Origin: Sinimarinibacterium arenosum
GTDB lineage: Bacteria; Pseudomonadota; Gammaproteobacteria; Nevskiales; Nevskiaceae
DNA: 64,000 bases
Assembly (NCBI RefSeq): GCF_005047655.1
Contig: NZ_SUKF01000003.1
Span: 372,001 to 436,000, forward strand
Reading direction: 5' to 3'
This document shows, piece after piece, positions 28,322 through 36,972 of this stretch (position 1 is its first letter; each line of letters starts with the position of its first letter). The translations under genes and the position numbers were made by a program. The notes beneath the pieces were generated by a model. It made no database searches. It saw nothing but the letters and a program-made list of their open reading frames with translations, and had not been told where the DNA came from.

Positions 28322-28978
28322 ATGCCTATGGATATGACGCTGGTCCAGAAAATCGCGGTCTGGGCCTTACCGGTCCTGTTTGCCATTACCGTGCACGAAG
28401 CCGCGCACGGCTATGTTGCGCGCTCGCTCGGGGATCGCACCGCCGAGTCGCTGGGCCGGTTGAGCCTCAACCCGCTGAAACACATCGATCCTGTGGGTAC
28501 GGTGATTGTTCCGCTGGTGCTGCTGGTGCTGGGTGGTTTTCTGTTCGGCTGGGCCAAGCCGGTGCCGGTCAACTTCCGGAATCTGCGCAATCCGCGCCGC
28601 GACATGGCGATTGTGGCAGCGGCTGGGCCGCTGTCGAATCTGCTGATGGCGTTGGCGTGGGGGCTGCTGTTGAGATTCAGCATCAGCGTTGGCGACAACA
28701 GCGGCATCTGGATCGGTCTCAGCTCAATGGCGATGGCCGGTATCCTGATCAATCTGGTGCTCGCGGTGCTGAATCTGTTGCCCCTGCCGCCGCTGGACGG
28801 CGGACGCGTGCTGGCGGGACTGGTGTCGGCTCGGGCTGCACTGATGCTCGACAAAGTCGAACCCTACGGCATGCTGATCCTGATCGGTTTGCTGGCGACC
28901 GGTGCGCTGGGCTGGCTGATCTCGGGGCCGCTGGCACTGCTGCAGTCTTTGCTGCTGCAGCTGCTGGGGCTGCGCTGA
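28322..28978 (+). CDS. Site-2 protease family (M50) membrane metallopeptidase
   Basis: Inner-membrane zinc peptidase of the S2P type. 218 residues with about five hydrophobic helices. The zinc-binding HEAAH lies in the first helix (about residue 25-29) and the third ligand in LPPLDGGR (about 158-165). There is no PDZ domain, unlike RseP, so this is the short S2P class, whose substrates are generally unknown. Three possible ATGs occur within 13 bases (28322, 28328, 28334); no ribosome site precedes them, and a TATAAT lies 6 bases before the first. It is followed by trpS 43 bases on. Confidence 0.9.
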   Translation: MPMDMTLVQKIAVWALPVLFAITVHEAAHGYVARSLGDRTAESLGRLSLNPLKHIDPVGTVIVPLVLLVLGGFLFGWAKPVPVNFRNLRNPRRDMAIVAAAGPLSNLLMALAWGLLLRFSISVGDNSGIWIGLSSMAMAGILINLVLAVLNLLPLPPLDGGRVLAGLVSARAALMLDKVEPYGMLILIGLLATGALGWLISGPLALLQSLLLQLLGLR

Positions 28979-29021
28979 AACCTGTACAACCCTGATTGAA
29001 TTGACCGACTGACGATCTCAC

Positions 29022-30038
29022 GTGGCAACCGAATCCAAACCCGTTGTGCTTTCCGGTATTCAGCCTTCAGGGCGTCTGACCCTGGGCAACTATCTCGGCG
29101 CGCTCAAGAACTGGGTCAAGCTCAACGAGCAGTTCACCTGTTACTACATGCTGGTCGATATGCATGCGATCACGGTGCGGCAGGACCCGGCCGTCCTGAG
29201 GGATCGCTGCTATGAGTTTCTGGCGCTCTACATCGCCTGCGGCCTTGATCCGGCGTCCAATGTTCTGTTTGTGCAGTCGCATGTGCCGGCGCATGCGCGC
29301 CTGGCCTGGGTGCTGAACTGCTACACGCAGATGGGCGAGTTGAGCCGGATGACCCAGTTCAAGGACAAGTCGCAGAAGAACACCGACAATATCAACGCAG
29401 GTCTGTTCAGCTATCCGGTGCTGATGGCCGCCGACATCCTGCTGTATCAGGCCGGCGCAGTGCCGGTAGGCGAAGACCAGAAGCAGCATCTGGAGCTGAC
29501 CCGCGATGTGGCGATGCGCTTCAACAATCTGTACGGCTCGCCCGAGCGCCCGGTGTTCACGGTGCCGGAGCCGATGATCCCGCCGGTCGGTGCGCGCATC
29601 ATGAGCCTGCAGGAACCGACCAAGAAAATGTCGAAGTCGGATGCGGCCGAGACCAATGCGGTCTATCTGCTCGACGATCCGGACGTGATCACGCGCAAGA
29701 TCAAGCGCGCCGTCACCGACATGGACAACAGCGTGCGCTACGCTCCGACGGAAAAGCCCGGCGTTTCCAATCTGATGTCGATTCTGGCCGCTACGACGGG
29801 TCAGTCGTTCGACAGTATCGTCACGCAATACGACGGTCAGGGCTACGGCAAGTTCAAGGCCGCCTGCGCGGAGGCGGTGGTCGAGTGTCTGCGTCCGGTG
29901 CAGGCGCGTTACCACGAAGTTCGCGACGATCTGGACGGTCTGCGCCGAATCCTGCGGGATGGCGCCGAGCAGGCTTCACTGCGCGCCGATGCCACGCTCA
30001 AGCACGTGCACGAAGTGCTCGGCTTCATTCCCGAATAA
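29022..30038 (+). CDS. trpS: Tryptophanyl-tRNA synthetase
   Basis: Charges tRNA-Trp; cytosolic class Ic synthetase, homodimer. 338 residues, normal length. It has the HIGH-equivalent PSGRLTLGNYLG near the N-terminus, MLVDMHAIT, the GEDQKQHLELTRDVA tryptophan/ATP-site segment, and the KMSKS loop (TKKMSKSDAAETN, about 203-208). Start GTG at 29022 (MATESKPVVLSG). I saw no tryptophan-rich leader peptide or T-box-like leader in the 43 bases upstream. scpA follows after 22 bases. Confidence 0.97.
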   Translation: MATESKPVVLSGIQPSGRLTLGNYLGALKNWVKLNEQFTCYYMLVDMHAITVRQDPAVLRDRCYEFLALYIACGLDPASNVLFVQSHVPAHARLAWVLNCYTQMGELSRMTQFKDKSQKNTDNINAGLFSYPVLMAADILLYQAGAVPVGEDQKQHLELTRDVAMRFNNLYGSPERPVFTVPEPMIPPVGARIMSLQEPTKKMSKSDAAETNAVYLLDDPDVITRKIKRAVTDMDNSVRYAPTEKPGVSNLMSILAATTGQSFDSIVTQYDGQGYGKFKAACAEAVVECLRPVQARYHEVRDDLDGLRRILRDGAEQASLRADATLKHVHEVLGFIPE

Positions 30039-30060
30039 GGCCACAAGCCCGGACTCGCCC

Positions 30061-30915
30061 ATGACCGAAGCGATCGAACAGGCCGAGACGAGCGTCGCAG
30101 ACGAATCGTCGGCGCCGATGCCGAAGGTTCACGGGCACCGGATCGAGAAGTTGCCGGAGGATTTGTACATTCCTCCGGACGCGCTGGAAGTGTTTCTCGA
30201 TGCCTTCGAAGGCCCGCTGGATCTGCTGCTGTATCTGATCCGGCGCCAGAACCTGAACATCCTCGATATCCCGGTATTCAAGATCACCCAGCAGTACATG
30301 CAGTACATCGATCTGATGCATGGCATGAAACTGGAGTTGGCTGCCGAATATCTTGTCATGGCGGCGCTGCTGGCCGAGATCAAATCGAGCATCCTGCTGC
30401 CGCGGCCGCCACCGGACGAAGCCGTCGAACAGGGTGATCCGCGCATGGAACTGGTGCGGCGCCTGCAGGAATACGAGCGCTTCAAGACTGCGAGCGAAGC
30501 GATTGAGAAGCTGCCGCGGGTCGGACGTGATGTCTTTGTTGCCCAGGCGCGGCCCGAGGTCATTCCGAAGGTCGCCCAGGTGCCGATGCCGACGGTGCGC
30601 GAGCTGTTGCTGGCGTTTCGGGATGTGATGGAGCGTACCGCGCTGTTCCGGCATCACGAGATCTCGCGCGAACCGCTGACGGTGCGCGAGCGCATGTCGA
30701 ATATTCTGGCCCGTCTGCAGCGCGGTCCGGCGCAGCTGATTGATCTGATCGATCCGGAAGAAGGCCGGATCGGAGTGGTCGTGTGCTTTCTCGCAATCCT
30801 GGAGCTTGCACGCTCATCGATGTTGGATATCCGGCAGGACGGCCCGTTTGCGCCGCTGCTGTTGACGCCGCCGGGGCCGCGCCTGGCGGAAGTGGAGGAA
30901 GATGCCCATGACTGA
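30061..30915 (+). CDS. scpA: Segregation and condensation protein A
   Basis: Kleisin subunit that bridges the SMC heads. 284 residues: a variable acidic N-terminus, the kleisin N-terminal helical domain with FEGPLDLLLYLIRRQNLNILDIPV (about 50-75) and YLVMAALLAEIKSS, and a C-terminal winged helix (about 215-270). I start at ATG 30061 (MTEAIEQAETS); the frame is open further upstream but inside trpS. It overlaps the scpB start region by 8 bases, so it is coupled with scpB. The SMC partner is 8 kb upstream in this window. Confidence 0.95.
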   Translation: MTEAIEQAETSVADESSAPMPKVHGHRIEKLPEDLYIPPDALEVFLDAFEGPLDLLLYLIRRQNLNILDIPVFKITQQYMQYIDLMHGMKLELAAEYLVMAALLAEIKSSILLPRPPPDEAVEQGDPRMELVRRLQEYERFKTASEAIEKLPRVGRDVFVAQARPEVIPKVAQVPMPTVRELLLAFRDVMERTALFRHHEISREPLTVRERMSNILARLQRGPAQLIDLIDPEEGRIGVVVCFLAILELARSSMLDIRQDGPFAPLLLTPPGPRLAEVEEDAHD

Positions 30916-31855
30916 AGACGTCGCGTTGGAACGAGCGGCCGAGCCTCTCGAGGAAATCAACGAGGCGCGCGACCGCCTGCTGGAGCGTGTGCTCGAAGCT
31001 CTGCTGATGGCCTCCGATCAGCCGCTTTCACTGGAACAGCTGTCGCGCCTGCTCGGAAATGAGCTGGGTGTCGGCAAGAAAGATCTGCGCGAAGCGCTGG
31101 CGCGACTGAGCGACAGTCTGGCCGAACGCGCGGTCGAGCTGCGTGAGGTCGCGTCCGGCTATCGAATTCAGGTCCGGCAGGATTACGCAGAGTGGGTCAG
31201 CAAGCTGTGGCAGGAAAAGCCGCCGCGGCTGTCGCGAGCCTTGCTCGAAACACTGGCGCTGATCTGCTATCGCCAGCCGATCACGCGCGGTGAGGTTGAG
31301 GAGGTGCGCGGCGTTGCGCTTTCGCCGAACATCATTCGGACCTTGCTCGAGCGCAACTGGATTCGCGAAGTCGGCGTCAAGGAAGTGCCGGGGCGTCCGT
31401 CGCTGTTCGGAACCACCCAGCAGTTTCTCGACGACCTGAGCCTGTCTTCGCTGGACGACCTGCCCAGCCTGCCGGAGATCAAGGATCCACTGCAGCTCGA
31501 GGCGGCGCTGGAGCGGCTCGGCGAGCAGTTGCATGAGGTATCGCATGTTGCCGACGCGCCGATAGCGTCGAATGCCGATGCCGAATCCCCCGAAGCGCTG
31601 CCGAACGATGGCGTGGACGTGACACTCGAAGTTTCGGTGGCAGCTCTCGTGGACGCACCGACAGAGGCTGCGACCGACGCGATCGGTACGGACGATGCGG
31701 GGGATGCGGATCCCGGCTCAGGCTTGTCCGTAGACACCGACACAGTTGAGGTCGAGGCAGAGCCGTCATCGGAACTGCCGGATGATGACGCGGCGGCCGA
31801 CCTCGCCAGGGACGCTGATCCGGATGCGGATGCTGTTGATCCGAACCGGTCCTAA
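30908..31855 (+). CDS. scpB: Segregation and condensation protein B
   Basis: Accessory subunit of SMC-ScpAB, a dimer of winged helices. The core (about 15-185) shows LLMASDQPLSLEQL, ALLETLALICYRQPITRGEVEEVRG and GRPSLFGTTQQFLDDLSL. The remaining 110 residues form an acidic Asp/Glu/Ala-rich tail (about 205-315), much longer than the compact ScpB of Gram-positives. I chose ATG 30908 over 30902 because a strong GGAGGAA site at 30894-30900 is 7 bases from it and only 1 base from the other. The gene begins inside the end of scpA. Confidence 0.94.
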   Translation: MTEDVALERAAEPLEEINEARDRLLERVLEALLMASDQPLSLEQLSRLLGNELGVGKKDLREALARLSDSLAERAVELREVASGYRIQVRQDYAEWVSKLWQEKPPRLSRALLETLALICYRQPITRGEVEEVRGVALSPNIIRTLLERNWIREVGVKEVPGRPSLFGTTQQFLDDLSLSSLDDLPSLPEIKDPLQLEAALERLGEQLHEVSHVADAPIASNADAESPEALPNDGVDVTLEVSVAALVDAPTEAATDAIGTDDAGDADPGSGLSVDTDTVEVEAEPSSELPDDDAAADLARDADPDADAVDPNRS

Positions 31856-31884
31856 TTGCGCTACACCTTCGGATCACACGCTCC

Positions 31885-33111
31885 ATGGCAGAACGAATTC
31901 AGAAACTCCTGGCGACAGCCGGCGTTGCCTCGCGTCGCGAGATCGAACGCCTGATCGCCGAGGGGCGGATTCAGGTCAATGGGCAGCCGGCAGTTCTGGG
32001 TCAGGCCGTCAACGCTGATGACAAGATCCGGCTTGATGGGCGACCGCTGAATTTGTCGCACAAGACCGAGCCCACGCGGGTGCTGCTGTACAAGAAGCGT
32101 GTCGATGAAGTCGTGACGCGCGACGATCCTGATGGTCGGCGCACGGTTTTCCGCAAGCTGCCAGCACTGGAAAGCGGTCGCTGGATCGCGATCGGGCGTC
32201 TCGACATCAACACCTCGGGGCTGCTGCTGTTCACCAACAACGGTGAACTGGCGCGTCGCCTGATGCATCCCAGCTTTCAGGTATCGCGGACTTACGCGGT
32301 ACGCATGCACGGCACGGTCGATCCCTCCATGATCGACCGCATGCGTCGCGGCGTGACGCTGGATGACGGTCCGGCCAAATTTGAATCGATTGTTCCAGGC
32401 GAAAACGAAGACGGTGCCGCGTCGAACCAGTGGTACCACGTCACCCTGCGCGAAGGTCGCAACCGTCTGGTTCGACGCCTGATCGAGTCCCAGGGTCTGC
32501 AGGTCAGTCGACTGATCCGGATCGCCTATGGACCGATTTCACTCGGTCGCGGCATCAAGTCCGCGGCCAGCCGTGAAGCGACACCGTCCGAATTGAATGC
32601 GCTGATGGCGGTTGTCGGCATGCAGCCTGAGGCAGGTCCTGCGGGCAAGAAAGCGCGCGGGGCTGCCGGTCCTGGCGGTAGCAAGCGCGGTCCGGTGAAG
32701 CCGATTACGGTTGGGCGGGTCTCGCGCCAGAGCGCTCGCAAGCAGAGCGAGCAAGGGTGGCCGGAGAACAAGCGCGATCGCGGGCGCGACAGCGTGGAGC
32801 GCGATGACGCCGGTGGCGCGAGGGCGCGCACTTCGCGGTCGAGGCCCGGCGGCGACAGCAGGCCGTCAGGGCAGCGTCCGACTGGTGGTGCGCGAAAGCA
32901 GAGCGGCGCTGCGGAGGGGTCTGCGGCATCCAGATCGAGCAGCAGTGCGCGTCCGTCCGCAACGCGCGCTCCGGGGAAACCTTCCGGAGCCCGTATCGAG
33001 GACTCCGGAAAACCGCGCAGCAGCAAACCGGGGATGCGTCCGTCACGCTCCGGAGCGCGGGATCGCGCGTCAGGCCCGGGTTCGCCCAAACCTAGAAAGC
33101 CGAGCCGCTGA
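31885..33111 (+). CDS. rluB: 23S rRNA pseudouridine(2605) synthase RluB
   Basis: Modifies U2605 of 23S rRNA. 408 residues: an S4 RNA-binding domain (about 2-60, KLLATAGVASRREIERLIAEG), the RsuA-family catalytic domain with GRLD at about 104-107 (D107 is the nucleophile), GLLLFTNNGELA, and the C-terminal YHVTLREGRNRLVRRL. A low-complexity Arg/Ser/Gly/Pro tail of about 155 residues follows (about 252-408), strongly basic and likely disordered, a common but variable trait of RluB/RluE-type enzymes in high-GC gammaproteobacteria. Its 3' end overlaps the convergent SDR gene by 20 bases. Confidence 0.94.
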   Translation: MAERIQKLLATAGVASRREIERLIAEGRIQVNGQPAVLGQAVNADDKIRLDGRPLNLSHKTEPTRVLLYKKRVDEVVTRDDPDGRRTVFRKLPALESGRWIAIGRLDINTSGLLLFTNNGELARRLMHPSFQVSRTYAVRMHGTVDPSMIDRMRRGVTLDDGPAKFESIVPGENEDGAASNQWYHVTLREGRNRLVRRLIESQGLQVSRLIRIAYGPISLGRGIKSAASREATPSELNALMAVVGMQPEAGPAGKKARGAAGPGGSKRGPVKPITVGRVSRQSARKQSEQGWPENKRDRGRDSVERDDAGGARARTSRSRPGGDSRPSGQRPTGGARKQSGAAEGSAASRSSSSARPSATRAPGKPSGARIEDSGKPRSSKPGMRPSRSGARDRASGPGSPKPRKPSR

Positions 33112-33835
33112 TTCCGCGGCTGTCGGGGCCGAGCAGCCACAGCAGGGCCGGCGTTGCAGTTTCTGGCACTGGCGCCTGCTCGACAATTTCGCCGGGATAT
33201 CCCTTGAGGCGGTGGCCGGTACGCAGCGGGCCCGGATCATAGCTGTTCATACGCACCGAACCGGTTTGCGGTAGCTCGGCTGCCCAGGTCTGCATCAGAT
33301 GTTCCAGTGCCGCCTTGGAGATGCCATAAATGCCGTCATAAGCATGCACTTCGCGCCCGTGGCGATCCGAAACGAAGACCACCGAGGCGTCTGCGGCCTG
33401 CTCCAGCAACGGCAACAGGTGACGCGTCAATGCAAACGGCGCGGTGAGATTCACCTGCAATGACTCGATCCACTCCTTGGGATCGACATCGGTCAGGGGC
33501 ATGAACTGCTTGAACTGGGCGGCGCAATGCAGCACGCCATCGATGCCGCCGATTTCGGTTTCGATCGTGCTTGCTAGATCGGCGTAATCCTTCCAGCTGG
33601 CGCCGCCGAGATTGAGCGGATAGATCGCCGGGGCCGACCCGCCAGCGGCTTCGATGGCGTCGTAAACCGCCTCAAGCTTCTTCACCGTGCGTCCAAGCAG
33701 CACAACGGTTGCACCATGCGCGGCGCAGGCCAGTGCAGCTGCACGACCCAGGCCGTCGCCGGCACCGGTAATCAGGATGCGCCGTCCAGCCAACAGATCG
33801 GAAGGCGGTGCGTAGTTCACAGGTATTGCAGTCAT
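33092..33835 (-). CDS. SDR-family oxidoreductase, YciK-like
   Basis: Short-chain NAD(P) dehydrogenase of 247 residues. The nucleotide-binding motif TGAGDGLGRA is near 23-32, GVLHCAAQFKQFMPL matches the N-A-A-G position, the catalytic Ser is in SVVFVSDRHG, and YGISK holds the catalytic Tyr and Lys. RMNSYDPGPLRT is the family C-terminal mark. It is related to YciK of E. coli, whose substrate is unknown. The same kind of gene lies beside mupP and ubiG in Pseudomonas, so the block is probably one conserved unit split here by a GGDEF-EAL gene. The 3' end overlaps rluB. Confidence 0.88.
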   Translation of the reverse strand: MTAIPVNYAPPSDLLAGRRILITGAGDGLGRAAALACAAHGATVVLLGRTVKKLEAVYDAIEAAGGSAPAIYPLNLGGASWKDYADLASTIETEIGGIDGVLHCAAQFKQFMPLTDVDPKEWIESLQVNLTAPFALTRHLLPLLEQAADASVVFVSDRHGREVHAYDGIYGISKAALEHLMQTWAAELPQTGSVRMNSYDPGPLRTGHRLKGYPGEIVEQAPVPETATPALLWLLGPDSRGISGSAF

Positions 33836-33911
33836 CGGACATGGTGGCTGGCGCGAGGGGCGCTAGTTTAGCGCCTGGGCCGCGGTTGCCGCGTCAGCGC
33901 CGTTGTCTGAT

Positions 33912-35546
33912 TTATCGCGTCAGCCAGCGCGTGACGGCGTCCGGCGACATGGCCGGGGCAACCGCCGTGCCTTCGGCATAGTCGGCTTGCAGGGCCTTGG
34001 CCAGCTCCAGCTGGGCTGCCGTCTCGATGCCACTGCAGACGACCGTCTGCGCCTGCACTTTCAGCAACTGCATCAGCGCCTGGGTGACGCTGCGGACCTT
34101 GGGTAGATCCAGCGCGCGCAAGGTCAGTTTTCCGACGATACGGCACTCATCCAGCGGGACTTCAAGCGCAGCGAGCGGGGAGGTGCCCAGATCGCCGATG
34201 CCGTTGAGTGAGAGTTTGACGCCTGCGGTGCGCAGTTGATCGAGCTGAGAGCGATGTTCGGCCTGCAGCGGATTGATCGCCGCTTCAGAGAACTCGATGA
34301 TCAGTTGTGCGGGTTTCAGATCATGCGCATTGAGCATGCGCAGAATCAGATCCGGCAGACTCAGCAGCCGTAACGCGCTGGAGGGCAGGCGCAGGATCAG
34401 CAGCGGAGCATTGTCGAGCCGTTGCCATTGCGCCAGACGTTCGAGGCCTTGGCGCAGTATCCACAGACTCAAACCATGCGTCAGTCCGAGACGATCAGGG
34501 CGATCGACAAAATGGTTTTCGCTGAGGCGGCCCAGTCGCGGGTGCTCCCATACCGGCGACAGACGCAGGCGAAGTGCGCGATCGGCGGCCAGCGGCTGCT
34601 GGACCCAGTACTCTTCGCTGAGGCCATCGTTGTACAGCGCGCTGTGCAGTTCCGCCATCAGGCGCGAACTTTCTGATCGCGCATTGTCCTGTTCCGGCGC
34701 ATACACCAGATGATCAAGGTCGCCGGCAATGGCCGCGAATTTGGCGGTCTCCGCGTGGCGCAGCAGTGATTCGGCATCGGCTCCATGCGCCGGATAGCAG
34801 GCGATGCCGATGGTGGTGCGGACCGACAACGGGCGCCGGCCGATGGTCAGCGGCACGTCCAGCGCGAGTTGGATCCGGTTCGCGTGATGGCGGCCTGCCG
34901 CGGCGTCACGAGCGTCGGCGATCAGGACGCCAAAGTCGTCAAAGCCAAAATGCGCGAGGAAGTCGTTGTCGGTGATGACGCTCTGCAGGCGTTCACGCAG
35001 CTGGGTGACAAATTGCCGCGCCGCCTCCTCACCGTGCGTCTGTTCAATCTCCTGGTAGTGCACGGTGTCGAGCACCATTACTGCGAAACCCTGCACCAGC
35101 TGGCTCTGGTGATGCGCGATCTGCCGATCGATGGCGGCGATCAGGGCGTGTCGGTTGGGCAGGCCAATGTTGTGTCCGAGGACCGGTGCGCGACCGAGCT
35201 CGTACTGCAGGCGATCAGCCTGCTGACGCAGGTCACGGGTCTCGTCGAGGACCAGCGCCCCGGCCTGGTACGACATGACCATGCCAATGTACTGGCCCCA
35301 GACCAGAAACAGGAACGGCATCAGGTCCAGCAGCCACAGCGCCGGATTGCGCTGCTGGACCGCCAGAATGCCTTCCCAGCTATAGGTGTCGAACTCGTAA
35401 CGGCAGACCAGCAGCGTCGCCATGATGATCGCAGCGCCGGCAACACCCAGGCCGACCCAGGCATGACGATTGGCGCGTCCGCGCAGCAGGCGCGCGGTGG
35501 CGTCCAGAGTTTGCAGCGGGCGGAAGCGCGAAGGTCGGTCGGCCAT
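33912..35546 (-). CDS. Membrane-anchored degenerate GGDEF-EAL domain protein
   Basis: 544 residues: two N-terminal hydrophobic helices (about 30-48 and 72-92), then a GGDEF-type domain (about 125-285) and an EAL-type domain (about 295-540). Active diguanylate cyclases have GG(D/E)EF; here the position reads GFDDF (201-205). The EAL position (about 326-334, LRLRLSPVW) has no Glu-Ala-Leu; the DDFG metal site reads NGIGD (448-452), and the K-I-D site reads RIV (469-471). It is therefore probably neither a cyclase nor a phosphodiesterase, but could bind c-di-GMP or act as a scaffold. It sits between the SDR and the phosphatase, with an 18-base gap to the latter. Confidence 0.85.
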   Translation of the reverse strand: MADRPSRFRPLQTLDATARLLRGRANRHAWVGLGVAGAAIIMATLLVCRYEFDTYSWEGILAVQQRNPALWLLDLMPFLFLVWGQYIGMVMSYQAGALVLDETRDLRQQADRLQYELGRAPVLGHNIGLPNRHALIAAIDRQIAHHQSQLVQGFAVMVLDTVHYQEIEQTHGEEAARQFVTQLRERLQSVITDNDFLAHFGFDDFGVLIADARDAAAGRHHANRIQLALDVPLTIGRRPLSVRTTIGIACYPAHGADAESLLRHAETAKFAAIAGDLDHLVYAPEQDNARSESSRLMAELHSALYNDGLSEEYWVQQPLAADRALRLRLSPVWEHPRLGRLSENHFVDRPDRLGLTHGLSLWILRQGLERLAQWQRLDNAPLLILRLPSSALRLLSLPDLILRMLNAHDLKPAQLIIEFSEAAINPLQAEHRSQLDQLRTAGVKLSLNGIGDLGTSPLAALEVPLDECRIVGKLTLRALDLPKVRSVTQALMQLLKVQAQTVVCSGIETAAQLELAKALQADYAEGTAVAPAMSPDAVTRWLTR

Positions 35547-35564
35547 ACCGCCGATTCTGGCACG

Positions 35565-36239
35565 TCAGGCGTGCGAAGGTATCCATTTCAGCAGGCCGGT
35601 CGGCATCTCGACGATACCGTCCGCGCCCCAGCTGCCGATCGGGCTGCCGTATCCGACGTAACCCCAACCAGCCGCGATGGTGCGCATGCCTGCTGCGCGG
35701 CCGGCCTGGATGTCGCGCAGGTCGTCGCCGACGTACAGGCAGGCCTGTGGCTCCAAGTCGATGCGTTCGCAGGCCAGCAGGAGACTTGCCGGATGCGGTT
35801 TGGCGTGGGTCGCCTCGTCGGCGCTGACCACGCACGCGGCGGCGGAATCCAGCGCCAGTGCAGTCATCAGCGGACGGGTCAGCCAGCTCGGCTTGTTGGT
35901 CACGACGCCCCAGCGAAGTCCGGCTGCCCCGATCGCCTCCAGCAATGTGTCAATGCCATCGAACAGCGTCGACTCATCTGCGAGATGGGCGCTGTAGTAG
36001 TTCAGCAGCTCTTCTCTGCGCTGCGAATATTCGGGGTGCTCCGGCGCCATGCCAAGCGCGGTTTGCAGCAGCCCGCGCGCACCGGCTGATGCCACCGGGC
36101 GGTAATCTGCCAGCGGTAGCGCTGGCAGGCCCAGATTGGCCCGGACGTGATTGGCGGCGTGGCCTAGATCCGGGGCGGTGTCGACCAAGGTGCCGTCGAG
36201 ATCGAACAGCACGCAGCGCAGCGGTTTGGACGCGGTCAT
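35565..36239 (-). CDS. mupP: HAD phosphatase: MupP (MurNAc-6-phosphate phosphatase) or phosphoglycolate phosphatase
   Basis: 224-residue HAD hydrolase: motif I FDLDGTLVDTA (nucleophile Asp about residue 12), a helical cap, VTNKP for motif II, HAKPHP for motif III and GDDLRDIQAGRAAGM for motif IV. By sequence it looks like Gph. In Pseudomonas the gene in this same place, between ubiG and an SDR, is MupP, which removes the phosphate from MurNAc-6-P in cell-wall recycling; I therefore favour MupP by context. The partners AmgK and MurU are not in the window. It starts 4 bases after the ubiG stop. Confidence 0.8.
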   Translation of the reverse strand: MTASKPLRCVLFDLDGTLVDTAPDLGHAANHVRANLGLPALPLADYRPVASAGARGLLQTALGMAPEHPEYSQRREELLNYYSAHLADESTLFDGIDTLLEAIGAAGLRWGVVTNKPSWLTRPLMTALALDSAAACVVSADEATHAKPHPASLLLACERIDLEPQACLYVGDDLRDIQAGRAAGMRTIAAGWGYVGYGSPIGSWGADGIVEMPTGLLKWIPSHA

Positions 36240-36243
36240 GTGT

Positions 36244-36972
36244 TCAGGTGTGCGGCCGACGGCAGTGCATCAGGTAATTGACGTCGATATCGTCGGCCAG
36301 ACGCGCCGAACGCAGGATCGGGTTGTAGCGCAGTCCCTTGAGACCCAGAACCTCCAGACCGCCGCTGCGCGCCCACGCGTCCAGTTCGGAGGGGCGAATG
36401 AATTTTTCGTAGTCGTGCGTGCCGCGCGGAACCACCTGGGTCAGATACTCGGCGCCGACAATCATCAGAGCGAAAGATTTCGGATTGCGGTTAATGGTCG
36501 AAAAAACCACGGTACCACCGGGTTTGACCAGGGTCGCGCAGGCCTGCACCACGGCTGCGGGATCCGGAACGTGTTCGAGCATTTCCAGGCAGCAGACCAG
36601 ATCGAAGCTGGCGGGACGTTCGGCGGCCAGTTCCTCTGCGGCAATCTGGCGGTAGTCGGCGCGCAGGCCGGATTCCAGTCCGTGCAGTCGTGCCACTTCG
36701 AGCACGTCGCCAGCCAGATCGACGCCGGTTGCGGTACAGCCTGCAGCGACCAGTGCTTCGGTCAGCAGTCCGCCGCCGCAGCCGACGTCGAGCGCGGTCT
36801 TGCCGCTCAGGCCGCTGGCGCACTCGGTGATGTACCGCACGCGCGGCAGATTGATCGCATGCAAGGCGCCCATTTCGCCGCGTGGATCCCACCAGCGTGT
36901 GGCGAGGCGGTCGAAGTTTGCGATTTCGCGCGGGTCGAGATTGCTGCGAGTGGCGGGACTTTCTGAGGTCAT
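36244..36972 (-). CDS. ubiG: Ubiquinone biosynthesis O-methyltransferase UbiG
   Basis: SAM-dependent O-methyltransferase that performs both O-methylations in ubiquinone synthesis; membrane-peripheral. 242 residues: the UbiG N-terminal FDRLATRWWDPRGEMGALHAIN, the SAM-binding motif LDVGCGGGLLTEALVAAG (about 60-78), LEMLEHVPDP, and the C-terminal GTHDYEKFIRPSEL. Its start overlaps the end of the deaminase-like gene by 4 bases, so the two are coupled; the order with mupP downstream matches Pseudomonas. Confidence 0.95.
   Translation of the reverse strand: MTSESPATRSNLDPREIANFDRLATRWWDPRGEMGALHAINLPRVRYITECASGLSGKTALDVGCGGGLLTEALVAAGCTATGVDLAGDVLEVARLHGLESGLRADYRQIAAEELAAERPASFDLVCCLEMLEHVPDPAAVVQACATLVKPGGTVVFSTINRNPKSFALMIVGAEYLTQVVPRGTHDYEKFIRPSELDAWARSGGLEVLGLKGLRYNPILRSARLADDIDVNYLMHCRRPHT

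Noticed and set aside
28979-29021. Tryptophan leader peptide or T-box upstream of trpS
   Set aside because: The gap is only 43 bases, without Trp codons in a small frame and without a T-box motif.
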